A DNA stretch of 64,000 nucleotides from a virus, in the IMG/VR virus record IMGVR_UViG_3300048672_001051, positions 124,001 through 188,000 of that record, one strand, 5' to 3'. Every line of letters begins with the position of its first letter. Within the stretch, counting starts at the first letter, position 1. The notes under the pieces are model-generated. The model made no database searches. It worked only from the letters and a program-made list of their open reading frames with translations, and was not told the origin of the DNA. Shown piece by piece: positions 50,280 to 58,310 of the stretch. The position numbers were made by a program, and so were the translations under genes.

Positions 50280-50669
50280 TTATAATTCCTTTAAAGCTAC
50301 ATTTAAAATATTATTGTTAACCAACAACTCGTAACGTCGCCTATTTAGTTTTGTTGTTGCAGGTAAAACTCTACCATTCATAAAAGTTTTATGACTGCGG
50401 TTGGCTATTACGAGGCCAACTTTTAAGTTATTACTTTTTATGTAAAAAGTGCTTAACATACTATGAGTTATAACAAAAGCTTTACCGATGTTGTAAATAC
50501 CTAAATCAATTTTTAATTTATAATAGGATTTTATTCCACGCGCAAACATCCAAAATAACTTATCGTTTTTAGATAACAATTCACGTCTTAGCTTATAAAA
50601 TTCTAAATAAACTTGAGAATGATTTCTTAAAAGTTCATCCATAAATTCTTCAGGTGTGTCAAAAACCAT
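50280..50669 (-). CDS. array paralogue without HG, C-terminus LKEL
   Basis: 129 residues. LFWMFARGIK, FYIKSNNLKVGL; HG replaced by NG (MNGRVLP). Ends ALKEL: Lys replaces Arg, yet the codons still give AAAGGA before the next ATG. Confidence 0.75.
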   Translation of the reverse strand: MVFDTPEEFMDELLRNHSQVYLEFYKLRRELLSKNDKLFWMFARGIKSYYKLKIDLGIYNIGKAFVITHSMLSTFYIKSNNLKVGLVIANRSHKTFMNGRVLPATTKLNRRRYELLVNNNILNVALKEL

Positions 50670-50681
50670 TGCATAATGCTC

Positions 50682-51068
50682 CTATATATATCTTAAATTA
50701 TTTACATTCAAATTTGAACCATTAATAAAATATACACCTGAAACTTTACTAAATCCGTTTAGCATGTTTTTATTATAAAAAGAACTCGAAGAATCACGGT
50801 TGTGTAGTCCAAATTTTACAAAATTTTTTTTAAAATAGTAAAAATTTCTAAAAGAGTTGCTTGCAAAACGTCCGGTAGATATTTTAGAATTTTTACTGAC
50901 AGGTTCTAAATCTAAAATACAGTTATTAGTATATCGGATAATTTCCCAAAACTTTTTATAATCACCTTCGTTAATACTATTTAATAATCTTACACAGAAA
51001 GAGTCTTTAGCGCCTAAATTATTTTCAATATATTTAACTATATTAAATATTTCTACAACTTCAGTCAT
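50682..51068 (-). CDS. array paralogue with NG for HG
   Basis: 128 residues. KFWEIIRYTN, FYYFKKNFVKFGL, LNGFSK, YFING, ends NLRYI. TAGGAG overlaps its stop. Confidence 0.78.
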   Translation of the reverse strand: MTEVVEIFNIVKYIENNLGAKDSFCVRLLNSINEGDYKKFWEIIRYTNNCILDLEPVSKNSKISTGRFASNSFRNFYYFKKNFVKFGLHNRDSSSSFYNKNMLNGFSKVSGVYFINGSNLNVNNLRYI

Positions 51069-51070
51069 AA

Positions 51071-51445
51071 CTACAAATCTCTTAATTTTAAAAATTTTGG
51101 TAAAGGTTTATTATCAATAATAAACCTACCCCTAGTATTTTGTCCGTGATAGCAGTCATTTTTAAAATATTGTACTTTACGGTCATTATAATGTTTTCCA
51201 AATCTCTGTCGACGACTGTTTACATAAAATTTATCGTTAAATAAACTGTATTTTGCAAAACCAGCTTTACGTTTATCGGATAAAATTTTTAACTCTTGAG
51301 TAAATTCAATATGTCTACAAATTTTCCAAAAATCTTCTAAAGATTTTTGGAAAATAACTTCAAGAATTTTTTTAAGACCGGGAGATTTATTACCCAAGCT
51401 TTTTTGAAATTCTTTATATGTTTGAAATATTTCTTCATGATCCAT
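51071..51445 (-). CDS. array paralogue
   Basis: 124 residues. DFWKICRHIE, FYVNSRRQRFGK, YHGQNT, FIIDN, ends KLRDL. Confidence 0.8.
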   Translation of the reverse strand: MDHEEIFQTYKEFQKSLGNKSPGLKKILEVIFQKSLEDFWKICRHIEFTQELKILSDKRKAGFAKYSLFNDKFYVNSRRQRFGKHYNDRKVQYFKNDCYHGQNTRGRFIIDNKPLPKFLKLRDL

Positions 51446-51446
51446 T

Positions 51447-51872
51447 TTATATATACCTTAAGTTTTTTACAGATAGAGGTCGGCCATTAATAATAATTCC
51501 AGTTTCACTGCTAGTACCATGATACTGACTATTATTAAAAAAATTTAATTCGCCATTCCAGTTATCAAAACCTAAAATACAATGGTCTTTAACATAATTA
51601 GTTACAGTTAAAGTTTTACCAGAAATAGCTTTACCAGTAGGATATTTATTAAATATCCTACTTAGGTTTAGCTCTTCATTTAAATTTAAATTTAAATAAA
51701 TATGTCTAACTACACACCAAAACAAATTTATATTTGGAGGTTCAGCCAAAAGGCTTAGTCTTAATACTTCAACACTAACTTGTGTATCATAAGCTAAAGA
51801 ATCGTAACAGTTATCTTCAGCTATAAGATTATTAATATAGTTTAAAAATTCTTCACATTCTAATATGTCCAT
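51447..51872 (-). CDS. array paralogue, NKYP subfamily
   Basis: 141 residues. LFWCVVRHIY, NKYPTG, YHGTSS, IIING, ends NLRYI. The NKYPxG form recurs at 53792 and 55003, pointing to block duplication. Confidence 0.8.
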   Translation of the reverse strand: MDILECEEFLNYINNLIAEDNCYDSLAYDTQVSVEVLRLSLLAEPPNINLFWCVVRHIYLNLNLNEELNLSRIFNKYPTGKAISGKTLTVTNYVKDHCILGFDNWNGELNFFNNSQYHGTSSETGIIINGRPLSVKNLRYI

Positions 51873-52252
51873 TATAAATACCTTAAGTTAGTAACATTGC
51901 ACGCGACAGCATTTACATAAAATCTTCTTGTGTGTTGACAATAACCGTGAACTTTACCTAAAAATCTAGCGCGGTACAAATAGCCTGATACTCCTGGGAG
52001 CCGAATAACGCCAAAAACTATAGAATTACTATTTACGTAAATTTTAAGGTCTTCAGCATGTCGGTTACAGACTCCAGCTTCATATTCATATAGTGTAAAA
52101 GTAAAATTACATAAATATTTAAAGTATCTTGCAACTTCCCAAAATCTTTTGAAAGACTTTTTAATTAAAAGATTTTCCAAATATTCATAATCACGGTGGC
52201 TTAAGTGTATAAATCTTTCTAAAACTTCAGTTGCTTTTTGAAACTCACTCAT
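51872..52252 (-). CDS. array paralogue, EYxAG subfamily
   Basis: 126 residues from ATG 52252, which follows the preceding stop; an upstream in-frame Met would overlap. RFWEVARYFK, LYEYEAG, IYVNSNSIVFG, VHGYCQ, FYVNA, ends NLRYL with TAATG overlap. Confidence 0.8.
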   Translation of the reverse strand: MSEFQKATEVLERFIHLSHRDYEYLENLLIKKSFKRFWEVARYFKYLCNFTFTLYEYEAGVCNRHAEDLKIYVNSNSIVFGVIRLPGVSGYLYRARFLGKVHGYCQHTRRFYVNAVACNVTNLRYL

Positions 52253-52254
52253 TC

Positions 52255-52638
52255 TTATAAATACCTTAAATTTGAACATTGAATATAAATATTTTTTATA
52301 TAAAATTCAGGGTTAGTCAGACTGCCTGAGCAGCCATGTAAAGTATCATTCACGTGAAATTGCTTTTTTTCGCAGTAGTTGTGTCGCCCAATTCTTTTAA
52401 AATTACTGTTAAAATAACAAAATTTTTTGTCTGTTAAATCTAGACTATATCCACTATTATATTTTCCAAAAGATACGTCGTACCTAAAACCGTGCTTAAT
52501 ATAACGAGCTACACTCCAAAATTTTTTTAAGTCTCCAGTTATTAAAATATTATTTAAAGTTTTTAATATACGTGTTGGGTACTTAAGTGTAGCCATATGG
52601 TCTATTATTACGTTTGGATCTTCAATAACTTGTAACAT
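52255..52638 (-). CDS. array paralogue
   Basis: 127 residues. KFWSVARYIK, FGKYNSG, YFNSNFKRIGR, LHGCSG, FYIKN, ends NLRYL; AAGG in LR codons sits 9 bases before the next ATG. Confidence 0.82.
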   Translation of the reverse strand: MLQVIEDPNVIIDHMATLKYPTRILKTLNNILITGDLKKFWSVARYIKHGFRYDVSFGKYNSGYSLDLTDKKFCYFNSNFKRIGRHNYCEKKQFHVNDTLHGCSGSLTNPEFYIKNIYIQCSNLRYL

Positions 52639-52639
52639 T

Positions 52640-53002
52640 TTAAAGCTCTCTTAATTTTAAATCGTAAATTGGCTTACCGTTAATTTTGAAACCTAAATAA
52701 CCTGTGCCATGCAATTTATCTTTATTTACAAACAAATGTCCAATTAAACATTTGTTTAGACCTACTCGCTCACTTTTTGAATTTACGTAAAAAGTTATTT
52801 GACTACTCATATTTTGTGAAAAACCAGAAGTGTGTGAATTTAACTTTAAGTGTGGACACAGACCTTTTAAAAACCTTGCATATATCCAAAAAAATTTAGT
52901 ATCACAACTTTTAACAATAGCTTTTAAATTTTTAAAAATAGTGTCATTAGACTCAAACTTAATTTCGTTTAAAAAAGTTAATATTTCTAATTCTTGATTC
53001 AT
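52640..53002 (-). CDS. array paralogue
   Basis: 120 residues. FFWIYARFLK, FYVNSKSERVGL, LHGTGY, FKING, ends KLREL. A compact member that shows all family marks well. Confidence 0.82.
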   Translation of the reverse strand: MNQELEILTFLNEIKFESNDTIFKNLKAIVKSCDTKFFWIYARFLKGLCPHLKLNSHTSGFSQNMSSQITFYVNSKSERVGLNKCLIGHLFVNKDKLHGTGYLGFKINGKPIYDLKLREL

Positions 53003-53004
53003 GC

Positions 53005-53388
53005 TTATAAATGCCTTAAACTTGTTATAGGTCGACTATTACTTTTTATATAAAATTTTTTTGTAAAATTAGAATAGCCGTGTGCATAACCGTCAAGTCT
53101 AAATGTTTCACAAGATTTTCTCTCTAAAAGAAAAGTTTTACCAAATTTTCTGCCAGTACTATTTAAATAGTAAGCCCAATTATTATCTGATCTTTTGGCA
53201 AGACCAGACTCATATTCATATAATCCAATAGGAAGTCTTGATTCATATTTAATATATCTAGCTATTTCCCAAAATATTTTAAAGCATTTCTGCTTTAAAA
53301 TATAATTAAGATTAATGCAAATAATTTTGTAGCGCGCAAAATTTTCAAAATATTCTAAAACTCTGGTTGCTTTTTCAGATTCATTCAT
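53005..53388 (-). CDS. array paralogue, EYxSG subfamily
   Basis: 127 residues. IFWEIARYIK, LYEYESG, YYLNSTGRKFGK, AHGYSN, FYIKS, ends SLRHL. Closest to the members at 51872 and 53390. Confidence 0.82.
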   Translation of the reverse strand: MNESEKATRVLEYFENFARYKIICINLNYILKQKCFKIFWEIARYIKYESRLPIGLYEYESGLAKRSDNNWAYYLNSTGRKFGKTFLLERKSCETFRLDGYAHGYSNFTKKFYIKSNSRPITSLRHL

Positions 53389-53389
53389 A

Positions 53390-53788
53390 TTACAAGTACC
53401 TTAAGCTATTAACATGGTTAATAAAATTATTTAAAAAATATTTTTGCATAGTAAAATTATAACCGTGAAGTTTGTTTTGAATAGTGAAATAACGTTGAGG
53501 ATCTTTTCTATTGTCAACAACTTTACCTACTCGTCTGCTAATAGAATTAACATACGCATAGTAGGTATTTGAGCTGTTTATAGCTTTTCCAGCGCTATAT
53601 TCTGCTAAGTCTAAAGTTATTAAAGATTGATATTTTAATTTCAAATATCTTACATACTCCCAATAACGTTTAAAAATTCCTGTCTTTAAACCAAAATTAT
53701 ATTGCTCAGTTAAAAACTGCAAATTAAATTTCTCTTTAGAATTTTTAATTTGCATAAAAATATTTGCACCAAATGTCAAAACATTCAT
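53390..53788 (-). CDS. array paralogue, EYxAG subfamily
   Basis: 132 residues. RYWEYVRYLK, AEYSAG, AYVNSISRRVGK, LHGYNF, YFLNN, ends SLRYL. Confidence 0.82.
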   Translation of the reverse strand: MNVLTFGANIFMQIKNSKEKFNLQFLTEQYNFGLKTGIFKRYWEYVRYLKLKYQSLITLDLAEYSAGKAINSSNTYYAYVNSISRRVGKVVDNRKDPQRYFTIQNKLHGYNFTMQKYFLNNFINHVNSLRYL

Positions 53789-53791
53789 CAG

Positions 53792-54226
53792 TTAAAGCTC
53801 TCTTAATTTTAAATTAAAAACATCTTCGTCATTAACACTAAATCCGAGACTATGAGTACCATGGCAGGTACTGTCTGTACAGTAGTACTTATGATCATCT
53901 GACGAGATATGCAAACCTATTGTAAAATTATCAGATTTTATATAACTAGTTGTTATAAGTTTTATCGGATCTATAATAGCACCTACTGGGTACTTATTAT
54001 AAAATTTATCTAAGTCTGCGTACCAACTAAATATATCATATGCATATCTGACTACGCCCCAAAAAAAGACTGAATTTAGAGGTTTTTGAGTTGCAATAAA
54101 ATCTAGCCTATTTACAATATCTATAAGTGTTGGTGAACACTCACCTTCAATACTTATTTTCACTATCTCTAAAACTTCTTTGAAGTATTTAACAACCTCT
54201 AAACACTCTTTTAATTTCAAATCCAT
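53792..54226 (-). CDS. array paralogue, NKYP subfamily
   Basis: 144 residues. FFWGVVRYAY, NKYPVG, SYIKSDNFTIGL, CHGTHS, ends KLREL. Confidence 0.82.
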   Translation of the reverse strand: MDLKLKECLEVVKYFKEVLEIVKISIEGECSPTLIDIVNRLDFIATQKPLNSVFFWGVVRYAYDIFSWYADLDKFYNKYPVGAIIDPIKLITTSYIKSDNFTIGLHISSDDHKYYCTDSTCHGTHSLGFSVNDEDVFNLKLREL

Positions 54227-54227
54227 A

Positions 54228-54620
54228 CTATAAATGCCTTAAATGCAGGTCAATCATGTCGCCATTAATAATAAAATAACTTTTATCGAGAGTATTACTT
54301 TGTCCATGGCTTGTACCTTTAAAACGAAAGCTGTGAGTTTTAATCCAGCCGGCTGCTACACAATTACCTAGTCTTATACCTGAAGTTGTACAGTAAAATT
54401 TTCCAAAAAATTTATTTGGTACTTGGCTAAAACCTTCAGAATATTTTTTTAAATCTACATTTTTCGTATGACAATTTTTTAAATAACGAGCTGCTTGCCA
54501 AAATACTTTAGCACTTCTTTCAATATTAATGACATTTAATAAAATTTTATAAGCTTCCTCATTTTCTTTTTTAAAGTCTGTTAAAACTTTAAAAATTTCT
54601 AACGCTTGAACTTCATTCAT
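54228..54620 (-). CDS. array paralogue
   Basis: 130 residues. VFWQAARYLK, KKYSEG, FYCTTSGIRLGN, SHGQSN, FIING, ends HLRHL. Confidence 0.82.
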   Translation of the reverse strand: MNEVQALEIFKVLTDFKKENEEAYKILLNVINIERSAKVFWQAARYLKNCHTKNVDLKKYSEGFSQVPNKFFGKFYCTTSGIRLGNCVAAGWIKTHSFRFKGTSHGQSNTLDKSYFIINGDMIDLHLRHL

Positions 54621-54622
54621 AT

Positions 54623-55003
54623 TTACAGATACCTGAGAGATTTGATACGATTAGGAATACCGTTTAAATAATATTTTTTATCTATTTGGTCATAGCCGTG
54701 AAGCTCACCTTTAATATAAAAATATTCACGATTATCAAAAATAGCGCGACCAAATCTTTCGAGAGAGCTTGATAAATATCCTGGACGTCTAGACTCTGAA
54801 TTAAATATAGGTCCAGCAGTGTATTCTTTTAAATCTATTTCATGTCCAGCACACGCTTTAAAAAATCTCAGTATCATCCAGTATTTTTTAAAATTGGCAG
54901 TTTTTAATGCCAATTTAAATTCGTCTTTTAGTTCACTGCCTAGCTTATGACGCGTGTCCGGAATAAGTTGAAAAATATGCTGTGCAAATAGTTCTTCTCT
55001 CAT
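54623..55003 (-). CDS. array paralogue, EYxAG subfamily
   Basis: 126 residues. KYWMILRFFK, KEYTAG, GYLSSSLERFGR, LHGYDQ, YYLNG, ends SLRYL (CTC AGG codons). Confidence 0.82.
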   Translation of the reverse strand: MREELFAQHIFQLIPDTRHKLGSELKDEFKLALKTANFKKYWMILRFFKACAGHEIDLKEYTAGPIFNSESRRPGYLSSSLERFGRAIFDNREYFYIKGELHGYDQIDKKYYLNGIPNRIKSLRYL

Positions 55004-55455
55004 TATAACTCTCTTAGTCTTAAAGTATTTTTTAGTGCGCGATCATTTATATTGAAACTAATACTATTATTAATACTGCAAGTCCCATGCTTCATATCTT
55101 TAAGTCTATAACTTGTACTCTCCAAGTAATAATCCAAACCTATTAGTTTAAAATCTGTTGTAAGATAACTTACAATTTTTAAATCTGTCGGTGATCTAGC
55201 CAAACCTGCAGGATATTTATTTAAAGTTTTGTCGAAATAATAAAAATAATTTGCCAAATTTAAATAGACATAACGGGTTATCTGCCAAAAACAAATAATA
55301 CTTGGACTAGGAGATTTAAAAATGTAGTCTAAAATTTTACAAGCAAGCGATAATTCATCAATATATTTTATACGAACATTTTTAAGCATTTCAGGCGTTT
55401 CTAAATATTCTTTAAAATATCTTAAGATTTTTTCAGAGTCTTCTAGTTGTGTCAT
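55003..55455 (-). CDS. array paralogue, NKYP subfamily
   Basis: 150 residues. CFWQITRYVY, NKYPAG, SYLTTDFKLIGL, KHGTCS, FNIND, ends RLREL with TAATG overlap to the next ORF. Confidence 0.82.
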   Translation of the reverse strand: MTQLEDSEKILRYFKEYLETPEMLKNVRIKYIDELSLACKILDYIFKSPSPSIICFWQITRYVYLNLANYFYYFDKTLNKYPAGLARSPTDLKIVSYLTTDFKLIGLDYYLESTSYRLKDMKHGTCSINNSISFNINDRALKNTLRLREL

Positions 55456-55457
55456 AA

Positions 55458-55835
55458 TTACAAATCTCTCAGTTTTAAATTAGAATTTAAAACACAATTA
55501 TTTATTTTTAAAATAAATATTTTTGAAGCCTTATTAACATACACGCCGTGCATTCCACCGTTATTTTGAAAAAATTTTAAATTAATATTGTCATATTCGC
55601 CGAAAGACCTGAGATAACTATTAAAATAATATTTTCGATTAGTGCCAGGCGATACATACAAACCAGCTCTTGTTAGAAAATTTGGCCGTACTGGACGGCC
55701 AACATCATATTGTAATTCTCTTAAAACACCTAGGAATTTAGTTGTCTCACCGTCAGCTAACATTTTTAAACATAAAATATATGCATACGTATTTTTCGGA
55801 ATATTTTGTAATAAATCTAAAAATAATATTTTCAT
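55458..55835 (-). CDS. array paralogue
   Basis: 125 residues. KFLGVLRELQ in place of FW, YYFNSYLRSFGE, MHGVYV, ends KLRDL. Confidence 0.78.
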   Translation of the reverse strand: MKILFLDLLQNIPKNTYAYILCLKMLADGETTKFLGVLRELQYDVGRPVRPNFLTRAGLYVSPGTNRKYYFNSYLRSFGEYDNINLKFFQNNGGMHGVYVNKASKIFILKINNCVLNSNLKLRDL

Positions 55836-56233
55836 TATAAATGCCTTAATTCTCTAGTTTTTACATCACGGCTGTTAATAATAAAAATAAAGCCTCTCTC
55901 AATGTCAAAAACCCCATGTTTTCGACTTTGTTTGTAATGCCTTCTAGCTACACTATTAAATTTAGCCATACCAATTACTTTGTCTTGTTTGTTTACATAA
56001 TAATGATAATTACCTAATATTGATGTAGCTAAGCCTGAACGCATGTGGCCTATATCTACACCCGAAGGCTTTATAGCTTTATGGTAATTATAATGTCTAA
56101 TAATCTCCCAAAATTTTTTAAAATTGTTAGTAGCAATTAAACTTTCTAATTTTCTAGTAGTTTTTTTGTCAATACTTGGTTGATTATACTCTTGTATAAT
56201 TTTTAAAATTTCATAAGGATTTGTAGTAATCAT
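55835..56233 (-). CDS. array paralogue
   Basis: 132 residues from ATG 56233 (AAAGGTG at 9 bases in the longer spacer; a GTG three codons upstream is the alternative). KFWEIIRHYN, YYVNKQDKVIGM, KHGVFD, FIINS, ends ELRHL. Confidence 0.8.
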   Translation of the reverse strand: MITTNPYEILKIIQEYNQPSIDKKTTRKLESLIATNNFKKFWEIIRHYNYHKAIKPSGVDIGHMRSGLATSILGNYHYYVNKQDKVIGMAKFNSVARRHYKQSRKHGVFDIERGFIFIINSRDVKTRELRHL

Positions 56234-56254
56234 TTGCCACACCTTTGTTAATAT

Positions 56255-56641
56255 TTATAAATACCTTAGATTTTTTTTGTAAAAAAAATCATTATTAATA
56301 TACATGGTAGTAATATTATTCAGGAAAGCCATGCCGTGAAAATAATTATTTTTAAAAAATAAACATTCTTTATTAATACCAGTCTTGTGTAAACCTATTC
56401 TTAAGCCTAAGGAGTTAATATAAAAACTTTCATTGCCTGAGTTTAGGCTAACAAAACCGCTTGCCTTACTTCCTAGCGGTATTTTTAAATCATAATTTTG
56501 ATTAACATACCGACATACTTCCCAAAATTTTTTAGTATTATTTTGATAAATCAATTGTGATAGTATTGCAGGGTAATCTTTTAAAGTAATATACTTTTTT
56601 GTATATTTTTCAACTTCTTTTATAATTTCTAAGGGTTGCAT
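56255..56641 (-). CDS. array paralogue
   Basis: 128 residues from ATG 56641, just after the preceding stop. KFWEVCRYVN, FYINSLGLRIGL, FHGMAF, MYINN, ends NLRYL. A 21-base spacer with its own AAAGG follows. Confidence 0.8.
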   Translation of the reverse strand: MQPLEIIKEVEKYTKKYITLKDYPAILSQLIYQNNTKKFWEVCRYVNQNYDLKIPLGSKASGFVSLNSGNESFYINSLGLRIGLHKTGINKECLFFKNNYFHGMAFLNNITTMYINNDFFYKKNLRYL

Positions 56642-56643
56642 TT

Positions 56644-57039
56644 CTAGAGATTCCTTAAAGACTTTGTTGGGCATTCAGAATTATTAATATAATTTTGAAA
56701 ATAAGAATTCACAGTACGAACTCCGTGTAATTTTCTATTTTTAAAAAATAATTTTGCTTTATGATGGATTGATAAACCCACCACCTTACCTTTACTATTT
56801 AAATAGTAACTACTAGATAAGTTATGCATACAAGCTAAGCCCACTAAACGTGGGCCTGTAATATATTTTAAATCAAATTCATTTTTTAAATATCTGTACA
56901 GTTCCCAAAATTCTTTAACATTTTTAGTAGTACTTAAAAGATTGTAAACATAATGATTACAGTCAGCAGGATCTTTTAAAATTAATTTTAAAAGATCATA
57001 TATTTCAATAATTTCGTGTTGTTCAATTGTCTTAGTCAC
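56644..57039 (-). CDS. array paralogue, GTG start
   Basis: 131 residues, probably from GTG 57039. EFWELYRYLK, YYLNSKGKVVGL, LHGVRT, NYINN, ends SLRNL. Confidence 0.8.
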   Translation of the reverse strand: MTKTIEQHEIIEIYDLLKLILKDPADCNHYVYNLLSTTKNVKEFWELYRYLKNEFDLKYITGPRLVGLACMHNLSSSYYLNSKGKVVGLSIHHKAKLFFKNRKLHGVRTVNSYFQNYINNSECPTKSLRNL

Positions 57040-57408
57040 TTATAAATACCTTAAGCTCCGCCATGTCAGTAAATTGCCTTTAAGCCAGAATTTATGAAAT
57101 CTATCATCGCAACCATGCCTATAGCCTTGACAATAAAAAACTCTATCTCGAGAGTTTCTTGCAAATCCAAATTCTCTAGCTTCTCTATTAATATAACTTA
57201 AAAAATTAGAATTAGAGTTATAAATTTTACCAGCAGTATACTCACCTAAAATTAAATTAAACTTTTCTGTTTTTTTAATTCTACGAGCTACACTCCAAAA
57301 TTCTTTAAAATTTTGGTTAAGAAGACATTCTTGCAAAAGTCTAGTGTCAATATGGTAACTAAATCTTAAGTGGTCTAAAACATTTTTAGCTGATTCTAAT
57401 TCAGTCAT
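57040..57408 (-). CDS. array paralogue, EYxAG subfamily
   Basis: 122 residues. EFWSVARRIK, GEYTAG, SYINREAREFGF, RHGCDD, FWLKG, ends SLRYL. Confidence 0.82.
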   Translation of the reverse strand: MTELESAKNVLDHLRFSYHIDTRLLQECLLNQNFKEFWSVARRIKKTEKFNLILGEYTAGKIYNSNSNFLSYINREAREFGFARNSRDRVFYCQGYRHGCDDRFHKFWLKGNLLTWRSLRYL

Positions 57409-57409
57409 A

Positions 57410-57886
57410 TCATAAATACCTTAGCCTAGTCACATTACTTCGTATTCCATCAATATAAAAATCAGGTGCATTGAATCTTTTATATGCGCCATGTCTAATA
57501 TTATTTTTAAAATAACATGATTCATTATCAGACCTTTGACACAGACCTATCATGCCACTATTTTTTAATTTATAATAAAAATTATTATAACGCATAAACT
57601 TACCATTAAAATAATGTTGTAAGTTTATTTCAGGGCAATAAGAAGTACTAATATATTTTATTTTAGGCCAAAAATTTTTGGTATTATTGTCTGATAGAGC
57701 ATTTTTAAAAAGTCGCAAAATATCTACAGACTTTAAAGATCTTTGATAAACAGTTCTAACTATATCTTCACGAGTGTGACACTTTTTTAAAATTTCTTTT
57801 GTATTACAAGGATTGTAAAAAAAAGGAAAAGGACTTGGTGACAATATGGTTGAATAAGCCATAGACGTAATATCTGTAGGGTACAT
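57410..57886 (-). CDS. array paralogue with N-terminal extension
   Basis: 158 residues. About 30 extra N-terminal residues rich in Ser/Pro/Thr, then NFWPKIKYIS, YYKLKNSGMIGL, RHGAYK, FYIDG, ends RLRYL. ACGGA upstream of ATG 57886. Confidence 0.8.
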   Translation of the reverse strand: MYPTDITSMAYSTILSPSPFPFFYNPCNTKEILKKCHTREDIVRTVYQRSLKSVDILRLFKNALSDNNTKNFWPKIKYISTSYCPEINLQHYFNGKFMRYNNFYYKLKNSGMIGLCQRSDNESCYFKNNIRHGAYKRFNAPDFYIDGIRSNVTRLRYL

Positions 57887-57898
57887 AAAATATCCGTT

Positions 57899-58117
57899 TT
57901 AAAGTTGTAATAGTGTAATATTTTTTGAAAGTTTTTTACCAGCTATATATAATGTAATATTCTCTTGATCCTGTAGCGAAGAACCATGTCTTCCAGCTAT
58001 AGAGTTAAAGAAACTTTCAAAAGAGTCCATATATAACCCAACAATTCTTGCCAAACTATCTCTAAAATAATTGCCGTATTCGCCAGTATAGTAACCTGCA
58101 ACTTCAGATTTTTCCAT
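57899..58117 (-). CDS. array paralogue, C-terminal half only (first gene)
   Basis: 72 residues starting just before the AGYYTG strand: only the second half of the family (YFRDSLARIVGL, RHGSSL, LYIAG) is present. This shows that the C-termin­al part can stand alone. It ends TLLQL without Arg, and the ribosome site of the next gene lies in the spacer. A 5'-truncated relic is the alternative. Confidence 0.7.
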   Translation of the reverse strand: MEKSEVAGYYTGEYGNYFRDSLARIVGLYMDSFESFFNSIAGRHGSSLQDQENITLYIAGKKLSKNITLLQL

Positions 58118-58234
58118 AAAAATGACTCGTTATTGTAAACAAAAAAGGGGTTTTAAGCTAAGATGCTAAAGCTTTGCACCCCTTAAAATAAGTATACTTA
58201 AATAATATTGCTTAAAAAAATGACTCGTTATTGT
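58118..58234 (-). promoter_or_regulatory. 19-base direct repeats flanking a terminator at the array head
   Basis: The sequence AAAAATGACTCGTTATTGT occurs at 58118-58136 and 58216-58234. The first copy ends at the array's first ATG, and the second is upstream of the hairpin 58145-58184. On the minus strand both read ACAATAACGAGTC, with a possible -10-like ACAAT. Candidate operator or promoter pair controlling entry into the array. Confidence 0.5.
58145..58184 (-). terminator. rho-independent terminator or attenuator
   Basis: Minus strand AAGGGG...CCCCTT with an inner AAGCT/AGCTT stem, followed by TTTTTTG. It lies between the 93-residue gene and the array, so readthrough must be controlled or the array has its own promoter. 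Confidence 0.75.
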
Positions 58235-58310
58235 GATAGAAAAATTTTTTAAAAACAATTCTAACAACAATAACGATAAAAAATAAAAAGTCAAAAAAGC
58301 CTTATAGCTC

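Larger units (their letters stand above)
44082..58117 (-). repeat. tandem array of 35 paralogous genes
   Basis: Thirty-five consecutive same-strand genes in 14.0 kb, about 400 bases each, with spacers from overlaps to about 20 bases. Shared plan: N-terminal helical part; [KR]-x-F-W-x3-R-[YF]-x-K near 45-60; G after an aromatic (EYxAG or NKYPxG in subfamilies); strand F-Y-x-N-S-x3-R-x-G; strand with F/Y then HG (32 of 35); F-Y-I-N-G-like strand; C-terminal L-R-x-[LI] (31 of 35). The divergence between members is high, so duplications are old. Individual members are listed below. Confidence 0.95.

Noticed and set aside
44082-58117. CRISPR array or DNA-level tandem repeat
   Set aside because: The repeated unit is a divergent coding gene of about 400 bases, not identical short repeats with spacers.
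44082-58117. Diversity-generating retroelement
   Set aside because: No reverse transcriptase, template/variable repeat pair or adenine-biased hypervariable block was seen in the window.
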